Shown here piece by piece: positions 24,212 to 32,955 of a DNA stretch of 64,000 bases. The notes below the pieces were generated by a model. The model worked only from the letters and a program-made list of their open reading frames with translations. It was not told the DNA's origin and did not search any database. Position 1 is the stretch's first letter, and each line of letters opens with the position of its first letter. A program made the translations under genes and the position numbers. The stretch covers positions 2,728,001-2,792,000 of the forward strand of contig NZ_CP109592.1 of the NCBI RefSeq assembly GCF_036250675.1, read 5' to 3'. The DNA comes from Streptomyces sp. NBC_01689 (GTDB taxonomy: Bacteria; Actinomycetota; Actinomycetes; Streptomycetales; Streptomycetaceae).

Positions 24212-26182
24212 TCACACGGCGTGGACGGTTCCCGCGTAGCGCCGGACGAACCGGGTCCCGCTGGCCGCCGTGACCGTGAAGTCGTACCGCCCCGCGTCGG
24301 TGCGCCACGTCACGCGGGTCCGGTCGCCCGCCCCGACCCAGACCGTCCGCTCCTCGCCGGCGAAGTCGTTCGGGGTGATCGTGAACGACGTCTGGGTACC
24401 GCCGTCGTTGCGCAGTTCCAGTTCGACCGAGGCCTGCTCCGGGCGTCCGGGGTGCCGCAGCGCCGCCGTCACCGACGGCACCGCCACATCGTCCTGTCCC
24501 GCGCGGACGACGGTGCCGGAGAAGCGGCGGACGAAGCCGTCGGCGCCGTACACGGAGAAGTCGTAGCGGCCGTCGGTGTCGGCGGCCTCCCAGACATGGG
24601 TCCGCGAGGAGCGCGCCGGGACCGTGAAGGGCGTGCCGGTGAAGGGCAGGGCGGTGTTCGGCAGGACGGTGAAGTGGTAGCCGACGCTGCCGTCGTTGGT
24701 GAGGGTGCAGGTGACCTGGCCGGTGGTCCGGTCGACCTTCACGTCCGCCCACGGCCGGTACGGCAGGGCGCGGTGCGGCCTGTGGCCCTCCTCCTGCGCG
24801 GGCATGGACTGCTCGTCGGGCACCTTGACCGGCGGCAGCGAACTGCCCGCGTCCGCCTTGGCCATCAGGGCGACGGTGTCGGGCAGCCTGGGGATGTCGT
24901 AGTCGGGCGCGGTGAAGTCGAAGCAGCTGGTGAGGTCGCCGCAGACGGTGCGCCGCCAGTCGGAGATGTTGGGTTCGTGGACGCCGGTGACACGCTCCAG
25001 GAAGCGGACCACCGAAGTGTGGTCGAACACCTGGGAGTTGACCCAGCCGCCGCGCGACCACGGCGAGACCACCCACAGCGGCACCCGGCTGCCCAGGCCG
25101 ATGGCCTTGCCGCCCGCGAACTCGTCCTTGGTGCCGGGTTCGGGGAAGGGCGGGATGACGTGGTCGAAGTAGCCGTCGTTCTCGTCGTACATGACCAGGA
25201 AGACGGTGTGCTTCCACACGTCGGGGTTGGAGAACAGCGACCGCAGCGCGGTGTCGACCCAGTGGGCGCCGTAGTCGGGGCTCGCGTCGGGGTGTTCGCA
25301 GAACAGGAAGGGGGCCACCAGCCAGGAGACCGTGGGCAGGGTGCCGTCCTTGCAGTGCTGGTCGAACGCGGTGAGGTCCCACTTCGTCATCGCGTTGACG
25401 TACCGCGGGTCGTCCTTGGGGAACTCGTGGAACTGCTTGAAGTAGGACAGGGCGTTGTCGTCGTAGTCGCCGTAACGCTCGTCGGAGCCGTCGGGGTTGT
25501 GGTAGACCCGCCAGCTGACGCCCGCCTTCTCCAGGCGTTCGGCGTACGTCGTCCAGTCCGCCACGGGGTTGTCCGTGACCGGTGTGTTGTCGGTCCACGG
25601 GCCGGTGGTGCCGTCCACGCCGGGGCCCGCGGTTCCGGTCCACAGATAGAGGCGGTTGGGATCGGTGGGCCCGTTCAGCGAGCAGAAGTAGCCGTCGCAG
25701 AGGGTGAAGGCGTCGGCCAGCGCGTACTGGTAGGGGATGTCCGCGCGGGTGAAGTAGCCCATGGTGCGTTCGCCCTTGGCGGCGACCCACTTGTCCATGG
25801 CGCCGTTGTTGACGGCCGAGTGTCCGCTGTCCCAGTCGTGCGGGAGTCCGGCCGCGTTCTGCGCGTTGTACTTGGTGGTGTCCATGCGGAAGGGCAGGAG
25901 GTGGCCCTCCTCGCGGCCGCCGGCGGGCTGGCGGAACACCGGGTCGCCGTTCGAGAGGACGGTGGCCTGGCGGTCGCCGAATCCCCGGACCCCGCCCAGG
26001 GTGCCGAAGTAGTGGTCGAAACTGCGGTTCTCCTGCATCAGGACGACGACGTGCTTGACGTCGTCGATGCTGCCGTGGCGGCTGCCGCGTGCCGCGGCCT
26101 CCGCCGTGCCGGGGAGTCCGGCGGCTATCGCGGCGCCGGCCGCGGTGGTGCCGATGAAGGTACGGCGGCTGATCTCGGTCAT
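24212..26182 (-). CDS. Tat-exported phosphocholine-type phospholipase C
   Basis: 656 residues. Twin-arginine signal [20 protein letters not shown]. The alkaline-phosphatase-like catalytic domain begins [19 protein letters not shown] and contains [31 protein letters not shown] and [15 protein letters not shown], as in Pseudomonas PlcH/PlcN and Mycobacterium PLCs. Two C-terminal repeats (about 480-570 and 575-655, DUF756 type, each ending RYDFxV...RRYAGT-like) complete it. ATG 26182. The stop of the EEP-domain gene is 29 bp upstream, so both are probably one operon for extracellular phospholipid or phosphate scavenging. Confidence 0.92.
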   Translation of the reverse strand: MTEISRRTFIGTTAAGAAIAAGLPGTAEAAARGSRHGSIDDVKHVVVLMQENRSFDHYFGTLGGVRGFGDRQATVLSNGDPVFRQPAGGREEGHLLPFRMDTTKYNAQNAAGLPHDWDSGHSAVNNGAMDKWVAAKGERTMGYFTRADIPYQYALADAFTLCDGYFCSLNGPTDPNRLYLWTGTAGPGVDGTTGPWTDNTPVTDNPVADWTTYAERLEKAGVSWRVYHNPDGSDERYGDYDDNALSYFKQFHEFPKDDPRYVNAMTKWDLTAFDQHCKDGTLPTVSWLVAPFLFCEHPDASPDYGAHWVDTALRSLFSNPDVWKHTVFLVMYDENDGYFDHVIPPFPEPGTKDEFAGGKAIGLGSRVPLWVVSPWSRGGWVNSQVFDHTSVVRFLERVTGVHEPNISDWRRTVCGDLTSCFDFTAPDYDIPRLPDTVALMAKADAGSSLPPVKVPDEQSMPAQEEGHRPHRALPYRPWADVKVDRTTGQVTCTLTNDGSVGYHFTVLPNTALPFTGTPFTVPARSSRTHVWEAADTDGRYDFSVYGADGFVRRFSGTVVRAGQDDVAVPSVTAALRHPGRPEQASVELELRNDGGTQTSFTITPNDFAGEERTVWVGAGDRTRVTWRTDAGRYDFTVTAASGTRFVRRYAGTVHAV

Positions 26183-26211
26183 GGGAGGCAGGTCCTTCGG
26201 GACGTCGGCGG

Positions 26212-27978
26212 TCAGCCGCGGGCGGAGAGGGAGAAGGTGACGACGGCGGCCGCGTGGTCGGAGGGCCAGCCGTTGGCCGCGGTGTCCGGCACCGGCCGGG
26301 GCCAGCCGGTGAACAGGCTGTGCGCCTCGACGACCTTGAGCCGCCCCGCGTACTGGATCTGGTCGATCCGGTCCTGCGGTTCGGCCCCGCCGCCGTCCTC
26401 GCGCCGCGGCCTGACGGGGGACCAGGTGATGCCGGGTGCCTTCTCCGGGGCGGGGTGGGCTTCGCGGAAGGCGTCGACGAGGCCCGCCTTCTCCAGCGCC
26501 TCCGTGACGGGCCAGCGGACCCGGCCCACTCCGCCGTGCGCGGACGCGGTCCGGTTCGTCCAGTCGCGGTGGGACGGTGAGGCGAGACCGGCCGCCAGCA
26601 CCACGGGGGTACGGGAGTCGAGGTCCGGCCGCAGGGCGGCGACCAGGGCCTGCACCTGCCGGTAGCGGGCCGTCCCCTTCTCGGCCGCCTCGACCTGCGC
26701 GGACGTCCGGCCGGCCGACAGCGCGTACGGCCCGTAGTCGGCTTCGTCCAGCCGCGCCGTCCACAGGCGCACCGTACGGTCGTCGGGCAGGTGCAGGGTC
26801 GCCGCCGCCGCCGGCAGCGCCGCGGTCGGGGCGACGACGTCGCTCAGCGGGTAGCGGCTCACGATGCCGAGGCCGCCGGACCGGTACACGTGCCGGCCGA
26901 GCGCCCCGGCGAGGTCCTCGGCCGCCCTGTCACCGCATTCCTGGAGCGCCACGACGTCCAGTCCCTGGGTGAGCGTCAGCCGCAGTTGCTTCTCCAGGAA
27001 GCCGTCGACGTGCGTGCCGGCGTCCCAGAGGTTCAGGGTGGCCACCTTCAGCCGCAGCCGCTCGCGGGCGGTGCGCACCGGGACCTGGACGGTGACGGTG
27101 TCGCTGCCGACGGCGCTGTCGGTGACGGCGGCGACCAGCCGGCCGGGCCTGCGGGGCGCGACCCGCGGAGCCCTGCCGCCGACCGTGCCGTCCGCGGCGA
27201 CCGACAGCCAGGGGTCGCCGCCGACCCGCCGGAAGGTCGCGCTGCCCGCGGCGTTGCCCTCGGGCCTGATCCACAGACCGCCCAGCTTCACCGAGAACTC
27301 CTGGCCCGCGGTCTGCGGTTCGGTGGTGACGGCGTCCACGACCGCGTGCGGGCGCGGGATCACGGGCCGTACGGCGAAGGTGAACGCGGCGGTCCTGGCG
27401 AGGATCCCGTAACCGTCCATGGCCAGCAGGTACGCGGTGTACGGGCCGCCGCTCAGGCCCGAGGTGTCGAGGGTGATGTCACCGGAGGCACCCGGGGTGT
27501 ACTCCCAGGCGAGGGAGGAGCCGTGACCCGGCCGGCGGTCGCCGTCGTACACCCCGACCCAGTTCTTCGGGTCGGGTGCGCCCGTCGTCCAGTGGAAGGA
27601 GAGCTTGTCGCCCTCGTGCGGGGCGGGGGTCGTCAGCTCGACGGAGTCGCCGAGCGGGGCGCCCTCGAAGCTGAAGGGCTCGGTCCTGGCGAGGACGCCG
27701 TAGCCGTCCTTGGCCAGCAGGTACGCGATGTACGGGCCGCCGCTCAGACCGGAGGTGTCGAGGGTGGTCCGCCCGGACGCGCCGGGTACGTAGGCCCACA
27801 CGAGGGAGCTGCTGCCGGTGGCGGGCAGCCGGTCGGCGGGATAGACGCCGATCCAGTTCTTGGGGTCGGGATCGTCCGTCGCCCAGCTGAAGGCCACTTC
27901 GGTACCGCGCGGCGGGGGCGTCGTGGACGCGATCGCGATGCTGCTCCCCGAAGCGGCGGCCTGTGAGAGGGATGACAC
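26212..27978 (-). CDS. Protein with two Ig-like repeats and a degenerate endonuclease/exonuclease/phosphatase domain
   Basis: 588 residues. Two close repeats (about 15-110 and 115-205) share [16 protein letters not shown] and [24 protein letters not shown] linker domain follows, then an EEP domain from about 310: N316 (ATLNLWD), E347 (ALQECG) and S573-D574-H575 near the end are kept. The usual Gly-Asp-x-Asn loop reads A-G464-L-A466-S before PSHRDW, and the HL motif looks like [11 protein letters not shown], so catalytic residues seem lost. GTG 27978 follows GGAGAGG. No export signal is evident, although its operon partner is secreted. Confidence 0.72.
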   Translation of the reverse strand: MSSLSQAAASGSSIAIASTTPPPRGTEVAFSWATDDPDPKNWIGVYPADRLPATGSSSLVWAYVPGASGRTTLDTSGLSGGPYIAYLLAKDGYGVLARTEPFSFEGAPLGDSVELTTPAPHEGDKLSFHWTTGAPDPKNWVGVYDGDRRPGHGSSLAWEYTPGASGDITLDTSGLSGGPYTAYLLAMDGYGILARTAAFTFAVRPVIPRPHAVVDAVTTEPQTAGQEFSVKLGGLWIRPEGNAAGSATFRRVGGDPWLSVAADGTVGGRAPRVAPRRPGRLVAAVTDSAVGSDTVTVQVPVRTARERLRLKVATLNLWDAGTHVDGFLEKQLRLTLTQGLDVVALQECGDRAAEDLAGALGRHVYRSGGLGIVSRYPLSDVVAPTAALPAAAATLHLPDDRTVRLWTARLDEADYGPYALSAGRTSAQVEAAEKGTARYRQVQALVAALRPDLDSRTPVVLAAGLASPSHRDWTNRTASAHGGVGRVRWPVTEALEKAGLVDAFREAHPAPEKAPGITWSPVRPRREDGGGAEPQDRIDQIQYAGRLKVVEAHSLFTGWPRPVPDTAANGWPSDHAAAVVTFSLSARG

Positions 27979-28031
27979 GGTGTTGGGTCCTCTCCGCCCC
28001 GGGTGCCGCCGCGGCGACCCCCGGGTGAGCA

Positions 28032-28049
28032 AAGTTGTCTAGATAACTT
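28032..28049. promoter_or_regulatory. GntR-type palindrome upstream of the EEP/phospholipase operon
   Basis: AAGTTGTCTAGATAACTT is an 18-bp inverted repeat centred on TCTAGA with one mismatch pair, 54 bp before the GTG at 27978. TTGTCTAGAYAA dyads resemble GntR/HutC-family operators. No gntR gene is in the window, so the regulator would be elsewhere. Confidence 0.5.
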
Positions 28050-28090
28050 CGCTCCACAGCAAGCCGTCCTTCGGCGACGGGGCCATGAAC

Positions 28091-28193
28091 GAGAGGTTGC
28101 CTCCGCCCGGGGAGAAGACGGAACTCTCAGGTTTACGCGTCCGGTCCGGAAGCCCGGAATCCGACCGGAAAACCCCTCCGAGCTGCGTTTTCC
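28091..28193 (-). other. Cluster of predicted RNA hairpins in the long leader of the EEP/phospholipase operon
   Basis: Within the 674-bp gene-free stretch 27979-28652 this segment has lower GC and three stems: GAGAG/CTCTC (28091-28095 with 28124-28128); CCGGTC(c)GGA with TCC-GACCGG (28141-28150 with 28160-28168); and GGAAAAC with GTTTTCC (28167-28173 with 28187-28193). The last two compete for G28167-28168. Another stem, CCGTC/GACGG, lies near 28053-28069. Transcribed leftwards it would be a structured 5' leader. No known riboswitch core was matched. Confidence 0.4.
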
Positions 28194-28296
28194 CCTCCCT
28201 CTCAACTCTCCGCCGGACCTGCGGGGTCCGCCGGGTCCCGTTCCGTCGCGCCGCCGTAAAGAGACGTACGGCCTGCCGCTCCCCTCCCTGGGTGAC

Positions 28297-28320
28297 GCCC
28301 TCGCTGTGCACAGCGAGGGC
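28297..28320. other. Perfect 24-bp palindrome without loop
   Basis: GCCCTCGCTGTG directly abuts its reverse complement CACAGCGAGGGC. It lies 332 bp beyond the inositol-monophosphatase-like gene end and 320 bp upstream of the EEP gene. The rest of 28321-28652 contains only CGTGGACCG-type short repeats (28381-28432) and no gene. It could be an operator or cruciform; function unknown. Confidence 0.55.
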
Positions 28321-28652
28321 CGGGCGAAACCCGTCACGGGAGCACACCGGCACCGGCCGGCGGCCCGCGCGGGAACGCACTCGTGGACCGCGCGAGGACG
28401 CGCTCGTGGACCGTAGGACGTGCGCGTGGACCAAGTGATGGCCGGCTCACGGTCCCGTACGGGCCCTACCCCGTGCGCCGCGCGGGCGCGGACCCGCCCG
28501 CCCGCGGCGCCGAACGGAGAGGCCACGAACCACCCGATGTCAGGACCCCGCGCCGCACGGAGGCGGACCCGGGCGCCGGCCAGGGCCGAACCGGCTCACC
28601 TCAGGGGGGGAGCACGGCCCGCCGGGCGAACCGCGTCGCTCCCGGGGCGGGC

Positions 28653-29498
28653 TCAGGCTCCCGCGGCCAGCAGTCCCCGCACCCGGCGGGCCGTCGCCTC
28701 GTCCCGGGCCGCCGTGAACGGCAGCGCGTTGCCCCCGGTGACGCGGAACGGCTCGCCCGTGAGCGTCAGATGCGCGCCGCCCGCCTCCTCGACGAGCAGC
28801 AGACCCGCCGCGTGGTCCCAGGCCGCCTCCCAGGAGAACGCGGTCGCGTCCAACTCGCCGCGGGCGACGGCCAGGTACTCCAGCCCGGCCGAGCCGCACG
28901 GTCGCGGCCGGACACCCTCGGCGTTCAGCCCGAGGAGGGCACGCTTCTGCTCGTCCGTCGTGTAGTCGGGGTGCGAGGTGGCTATCTCCAGGTCACGGCC
29001 GGGCTCGGGCGAACGGGAGCGCAGCGGCCGTCCGTCGAGGCGGGCACCCCGGCCGCGGAGGGCGACGGCGAACTGGTCACGGGCCGGCGCGTAGGTCCAG
29101 GACGCGTGGACCACGCCGCCCAGCGTGAGGGCGACGAGCGTGCAGAATCCCGACTCGCCGCGGACGAACTGGCGGGTGCCGTCGACCGGGTCGACGATCC
29201 AGACCGGCGCCGCGCCCTGGATCGCGTCGTAGGTCGCGGGGTCGGCGTGGACCGCCTCCTCGCCGACCACGACCGACCCGGGCAGCAGCCGGGCGAGCGC
29301 CTCGGTCAGGTACTCCTCGGCCCTGCGGTCGGCGTCCGTCACGAGGTCGTGCGGGCCGCTCTTCTGGTCGATCTCGTGCGCCGCGAGCTGCCTGAAGCGC
29401 GGCATGATCTCCGTGGCGGCCGCGTGGCGGACCGCTTCCTCCACGTCGGCCGTGCGCTGAGCGAGAAACTCGTCGATGGTTTCGATGTGTCCGATCAT
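28653..29498 (-). CDS. Inositol-monophosphatase-family protein
   Basis: 281 residues. The metal-binding motifs are kept: VVGEEAVHAD (motif with Glu), WIVDPVDGTRQFVRG (DPxDGT), and WEAAWDHAAGLLLVEEAGG (WDxAAG). SGPHDLVTDADRRAEEYL is the first Asp-containing block. The family hydrolyses inositol phosphates, fructose-1,6-bisphosphate, histidinol phosphate or PAP; the substrate cannot be told from sequence. ATG 29498. Monocistronic; about 126 bp separate it from the gamma-glutamyltransferase gene. Confidence 0.88.
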   Translation of the reverse strand: MIGHIETIDEFLAQRTADVEEAVRHAAATEIMPRFRQLAAHEIDQKSGPHDLVTDADRRAEEYLTEALARLLPGSVVVGEEAVHADPATYDAIQGAAPVWIVDPVDGTRQFVRGESGFCTLVALTLGGVVHASWTYAPARDQFAVALRGRGARLDGRPLRSRSPEPGRDLEIATSHPDYTTDEQKRALLGLNAEGVRPRPCGSAGLEYLAVARGELDATAFSWEAAWDHAAGLLLVEEAGGAHLTLTGEPFRVTGGNALPFTAARDEATARRVRGLLAAGA

Positions 29499-29624
29499 GG
29501 CTCCATGACAGCACGCGCCACTGACAATCCCCGCCCGTCCGGTGCACTTGAGGTGGATTAGGGGTGAATTCCCGGTGCGCCCGGCCGGGGCCGGAATGTC
29601 AGGACCCGCGACCGCCGTCCGGAC

Positions 29625-31445
29625 TCACCGTCCGACCGCGTATCCCTGCATCCCCCGGGGATTCGCCGCCGCGGACAGCACACCGGTGCGCGGATCCCGG
29701 GCCACCGCGCACAGCCGGCCCTCCGACCAGGCGTCGGCGACCTGGACGTCGTGGCCGCGGCGCCGGAGTTCCCCGACGACGGCCGGGTCGGTGCGGGACT
29801 CGACGGTGAGGCTGCCGGGCCGCATGCCGCGCGGGTAGAAGGAGCCGGGGAAGCTGTCGTTGTGCCAGTTGGGCGCGTCGATGGCGCCCTGGAGGTCGAG
29901 CCCGCCGCGCACCTCGGCGCGCAGGGCCACGGACAGGAAGAAGTGGGTCTGCCACTGGTCCTGCTGGTCTCCTCCCGGGGTGCCGAACGCCATGACGGGC
30001 ACCCCGTCGCGCAACGCCAGCGAGGGCGTCAGCGTGGTGCGCGGACGGCGGCCGGGCGTCAGGGAGTTGGGCAGCCCCTCCTCCAGCCAGGCCATCTGGA
30101 GCCGGGTGCCGAGCGGGAAACCCAGTTCGGGGACGACCGGGTTGGACTGGAGCCAGCCGCCGCTGGGGGTCGCCGCGACCATGTTGCCCCAGCGGTCCAC
30201 GACGTCGAGGTGGCAGGTGTCGCCGCGGGTGGAGCCGTCCGGCGTCACCTCGGGTTCCACGGTCCTCCCGGCCACGGTGGGTTCGCCGGCGCCGGGTACC
30301 GCCAGCGCGTCGAAGCCCTGCTCCCCGGAGGCCGTCCGCCGGGCGTGGCCGCTCATCCTCGGGGTGCGCCCGCCGGGGGCGCCGGGGCGCAGCTCGTACG
30401 AGGCCTCGTCGCCGACGAGGGCCCGGCGTGCCGCGTTGTAGTCGTCCGACAGCAGCGCGTCGAGCGGCACCTCGGCCGCGTCCCCGTACCAGGCCTCCCG
30501 GTCGGCCATGGCGAGTTTGCAGCCCTCGACGAGCAGGTGGACGTAGTCGGCGGAGCCGTGCGGCGGCAGTTCCCGCGGGAGGAGGGCGAGCTGCTGCAGG
30601 AGGACCGGGCCCTGACTCCAGGGGCCCGCCTTGCACAGGGTCCACCCCCGCCAGTCGTAGGTCGCCGGCGCCTCGTAGGCCGCGGACCAGGAGGCGAGAT
30701 CGGCGGCCGTCAGGGTGCCGGTGTGACGCTCGCCGCTGGTGTCCATGGTGGGCCGTCCGGCCTGACGCACCAGGGCCTCGGCGATGAATCCGGTGCGCCA
30801 GACCTCCCGTGCCGCCTCGATCTCGGCCTCGCGGTCCCCCGCCGCGGACACCTCGGCGAGCAGTCGCCGCCAGGTGGCGGCGAGCGCGGGATTGCGGAAG
30901 AGCTCGCCGGGCCGCGGCGGCGTCCCGTCCGGCAGGTACACCTCGGCGGACGAGGTCCACTCCGTCTCGAACAGCTCGCGGACGACGTCGACCGTCTCCC
31001 CGACCCGCTCCACGGGCGCGTGCCCGTCCTCGGCGTATCCGATCGCGTACTTCAGGACGTCGGCGAGGGATTTCGTGCCGTGGTCGCGCAGGAGCAGCAT
31101 CCACGCGTCGAAGGCGCCGGGGACGGCCGCGGCGAGCGGGCCGGTTCCGGGTACGAGCTCCAGACCCAGTTCCCGGTAGTGCGCGATCGTCGCCCCGGCG
31201 GGCGCCCCGCCCTGCCCGCAGAGCACCCGGACCGCGCCGCCCGCCGGGGCGAGGAGGATCGGGACCTCTCCCGCGGGTCCGTTGAGGTGCGGCTCGACGA
31301 CGTGCAGGACGAAGCCGGCGGCGACCGCGGCGTCGAACGCGTTGCCGCCGTCCTCCAGGACGGCCATGGCGGACTGCGAGGCGAGCCAGTGGGTGGAGGA
31401 CACCATGCCGAAGGTGCCCTGGAGGGTCGGTCGGGTCGTGAACAT
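29625..31445 (-). CDS. Gamma-glutamyltransferase-family protein, cytoplasmic type
   Basis: 606 residues, Ntn-hydrolase fold. MVSSTHWLASQSAMAVLEDGGNAFDAAVAAGFVLHVV (in parts) is the GGT N-terminal block. The predicted autoprocessing nucleophile is T410 in GDTCHLDVVDRWGN, where most enzymes have Thr-Thr-His. Later blocks GRRPRTTLTPSLALRDG and FGTPGGDQQDQWQ follow. There is no signal peptide, unlike the second homologue at 51169-52989. It could act on gamma-glutamyl compounds, cephalosporin-like amides or oxamate-type substrates. GAGGTGACGCAGC precedes ATG 31445. The tRNA-like RNA and its terminator lie upstream on the same strand. Confidence 0.87.
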   Translation of the reverse strand: MFTTRPTLQGTFGMVSSTHWLASQSAMAVLEDGGNAFDAAVAAGFVLHVVEPHLNGPAGEVPILLAPAGGAVRVLCGQGGAPAGATIAHYRELGLELVPGTGPLAAAVPGAFDAWMLLLRDHGTKSLADVLKYAIGYAEDGHAPVERVGETVDVVRELFETEWTSSAEVYLPDGTPPRPGELFRNPALAATWRRLLAEVSAAGDREAEIEAAREVWRTGFIAEALVRQAGRPTMDTSGERHTGTLTAADLASWSAAYEAPATYDWRGWTLCKAGPWSQGPVLLQQLALLPRELPPHGSADYVHLLVEGCKLAMADREAWYGDAAEVPLDALLSDDYNAARRALVGDEASYELRPGAPGGRTPRMSGHARRTASGEQGFDALAVPGAGEPTVAGRTVEPEVTPDGSTRGDTCHLDVVDRWGNMVAATPSGGWLQSNPVVPELGFPLGTRLQMAWLEEGLPNSLTPGRRPRTTLTPSLALRDGVPVMAFGTPGGDQQDQWQTHFFLSVALRAEVRGGLDLQGAIDAPNWHNDSFPGSFYPRGMRPGSLTVESRTDPAVVGELRRRGHDVQVADAWSEGRLCAVARDPRTGVLSAAANPRGMQGYAVGR

Positions 31446-31615
31446 GCTGCGTCACCTCGCTGTGCGGAGCGATCAACTCGGCCCCGACTATGGCACTCCC
31501 GGCCCGCCTCGGGCAGGGCGCCCCTTCCCGGGCGGTCGGGGCAACAGGGCCGCGGCGCCGCCGGTCGCGCCGACACGGGCCCCGGCCGGCCGGGGCCGCC
31601 GGCACGCACGGAAAA

Positions 31616-31647
31616 GCCCCGCCCTCCGGTACTTCGGAGGGCGGGGC
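31616..31647 (-). terminator. Rho-independent terminator of the tRNA-like RNA
   Basis: Perfect 13-bp stem (GCCCCGCCCTCCG / CGGAGGGCGGGGC) with a 6-nt loop, followed on the minus strand by TTTT. It starts 7 nt after the 3' end of the cloverleaf at 31655, a true terminator for a short RNA. It also separates that RNA from the GGT gene that begins at 31445. Confidence 0.88.
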
Positions 31648-31654
31648 CGTGTCG

Positions 31655-31724
31655 AGCGCCGGGCAGGCCTTGCACCTGCATCTCCCCGCAGGAAGCGGGA
31701 CGTCTTTCCTTGGACCACCAACGC
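31655..31724 (-). ncRNA. tRNA-Gly(UCC)-like small RNA with an atypical T-loop
   Basis: A 70-nt cloverleaf folds on the minus strand: acceptor GCGTTGG/CCGGCGC (7 bp, two G-U), D-stem GTC/GAC, anticodon stem TCCCG/CGGGG with loop CTTCCTG (anticodon UCC), T-stem GCAGG/CCTGC with loop TGCAAGG. Conserved T8, A14, G18-G19, A21, T33, G53-C61, T54, C56 and A58 are present, as are glycyl identity elements G1-C72, C2-G71, G3-C70, C35, C36 and U73. G replaces T at 55, U is at 37, and no CCA is encoded. A -10-like TACCAT (31770-31765) and a 5' hairpin (GCCCGCC/GGCGGGC) lie upstream. It differs from an ordinary tRNA and may be non-proteinogenic. Confidence 0.6.
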
Positions 31725-31855
31725 CGGGCCCGCCACCGACAGTTCGGCGGGCGAGCTCATGATCCATGGTAGCGCAGGCGCGGAGCCGGCCGGACGGCGG
31801 TGGACGTCACGGGCGGTCGCCGGTGGCCGTCGCGCGGCCACCGGCGGGGGGGACG

Positions 31856-32380
31856 TCAGTGGCCGTGACCGTGGCGCCCGCCGCGGTCGCCCCGGTGGTC
31901 TCCGTCGTGGTCGCGGTGGTGGCGGTCACCCACGGAGGCGGAGTCCACGTAGCGGCCGTGGTCGTTGCGGAGGGTCGCGGTGTCGGACCGCCTGTCCCAC
32001 ACGGAGGTGCGGCGGTCCTGGAAGAGGTCGCGGTAGGTGTCGCGGCCGACCCCGGTGTGGACACGGACCGTGGCACGGCCGTCGAGGCGGTAGTGACGGA
32101 AGGTGTAGGTGTGGCCGTCACGGTCCGACAAGGTCCAGCCGTCGAGGTTCACGCGGTGGCGGGACGTGTTGGTGACGTCGACCCATTCCCTGTTCAGGGA
32201 GCGGTTGCCGTGGTCGCCGAAGCCCCGGAAGTCGGACTGTACGTCGCTGATGACCACACCCGAGCGGTACCCGTCCGGCCGGGCGGTGGACTGGGCCGAA
32301 GCGGGAAGTGCGGCCGCGCCGAGGGCGGTGCCGGCGACGAGGGTGGCGGCGGCGATACGGCGGATCGAACGAGAGGACAT
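31856..32380 (-). CDS. Secreted lamin-tail-domain protein with a His-rich C-terminus
   Basis: 174 residues. Sec signal about 1-30 (IAAATLVAGTALGAAALPASA). One lamin-tail (LTD) domain spans about 40-150: VVISDVQSDFRGFGDHG, then REWVDVTNTSRHRVNLDGWTLSDRDGHTYTF (in parts). The last 24 residues are a His/Asp/Gly tail (HHRDHDGDH, RHGHGH), a possible metal-binding or wall-interacting tail. LTD proteins bind or decorate extracellular structures or accompany secreted nucleases; no catalytic residues. ATG 32380 has GGGGAG upstream. Confidence 0.8.
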   Translation of the reverse strand: MSSRSIRRIAAATLVAGTALGAAALPASAQSTARPDGYRSGVVISDVQSDFRGFGDHGNRSLNREWVDVTNTSRHRVNLDGWTLSDRDGHTYTFRHYRLDGRATVRVHTGVGRDTYRDLFQDRRTSVWDRRSDTATLRNDHGRYVDSASVGDRHHRDHDGDHRGDRGGRHGHGH

Positions 32381-32815
32381 GAGGCTCCCCTGAAGTACGA
32401 GCCCAGGGACCGGCCGGTTCTGGACGGCCGGGGTGGGCGCTGTGCGAGTTCCCGGCGGGTGCCGAGGACTCATAGCGTGGCCGCTCGCCGGGCCCGGTGG
32501 GAGTTGCACCGTTTCATGTTGCCGTATACGGACATTTCCGTGACGGTCGCCTGCAGCGTTCAATGAACTCCCCGCGAGGCCGGACGCGGTTCGCGGGACG
32601 GCACACCCACCCGTCCGGCACCGCGAGGGAAGCGGTTTCCCCCATCGCGCGGGCCCCCCGGACCTTCGGCCCGCACCCCACCGGAGACCACTTCGGCAAG
32701 TAACAGCCGAAATACGGTCATGTGCGAATATCTGAACCAGAACTGACGACGTGTGCGATCCCGCGTGCCGCACGGCGGCCGGGAACCGGGCCTCACGGGT
32801 GCCGCCACGGGTGCC

Positions 32816-32869
32816 CGGCCCGGTCCGGCCGGATCGGTGGCTCGATTCGGCCCGGTCCGGCCGGATCGG
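32816..32869. repeat. 22-bp direct repeat in a 575-bp gene-free stretch
   Basis: The gap 32381-32955 between the lamin-tail gene and the lipoate ligase has no supported gene. It contains two exact 22-bp copies (32816-32837 and 32848-32869, both beginning CGGCCCGGTCC and ending GGATCGG), a CCGTATACGG palindrome (32522-32531) and an AT-richer patch near 32700-32750 that could hold the lamin-tail gene's promoter. Confidence 0.55.
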
Positions 32870-32955
32870 CCGACTCGCGTGCTCGCGAGCCGGCGGACCG
32901 GAATCAATCCCCGCAGGTCGGCGTTGGTGCCGGTGGAACGAACGGAGGCGCATCG

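Noticed and set aside
22413..25790. An open frame of more than 1100 codons running through both the FAD oxidoreductase and part of the phospholipase region on the minus strand
   Set aside because: Only the 22413-23831 part is a real protein; the rest is an out-of-frame shadow of the phospholipase gene with Arg/Pro-rich nonsense, as expected in very high-GC DNA.
28091..28135. Possible glycine riboswitch (GAGAG paired with CTCTC followed by AGG)
   Set aside because: The diagnostic aptamer core (GCCGAAGG-type segment in the right strand and order) is missing, and the downstream gene in that direction is not a glycine gene.
31488..31760. Minus-strand frame starting MSSPAELSVAG over the tRNA-like RNA
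   Set aside because: It reads through the cloverleaf and a strong terminator, has no ribosome site, and its conserved-looking codons are explained by RNA structure.
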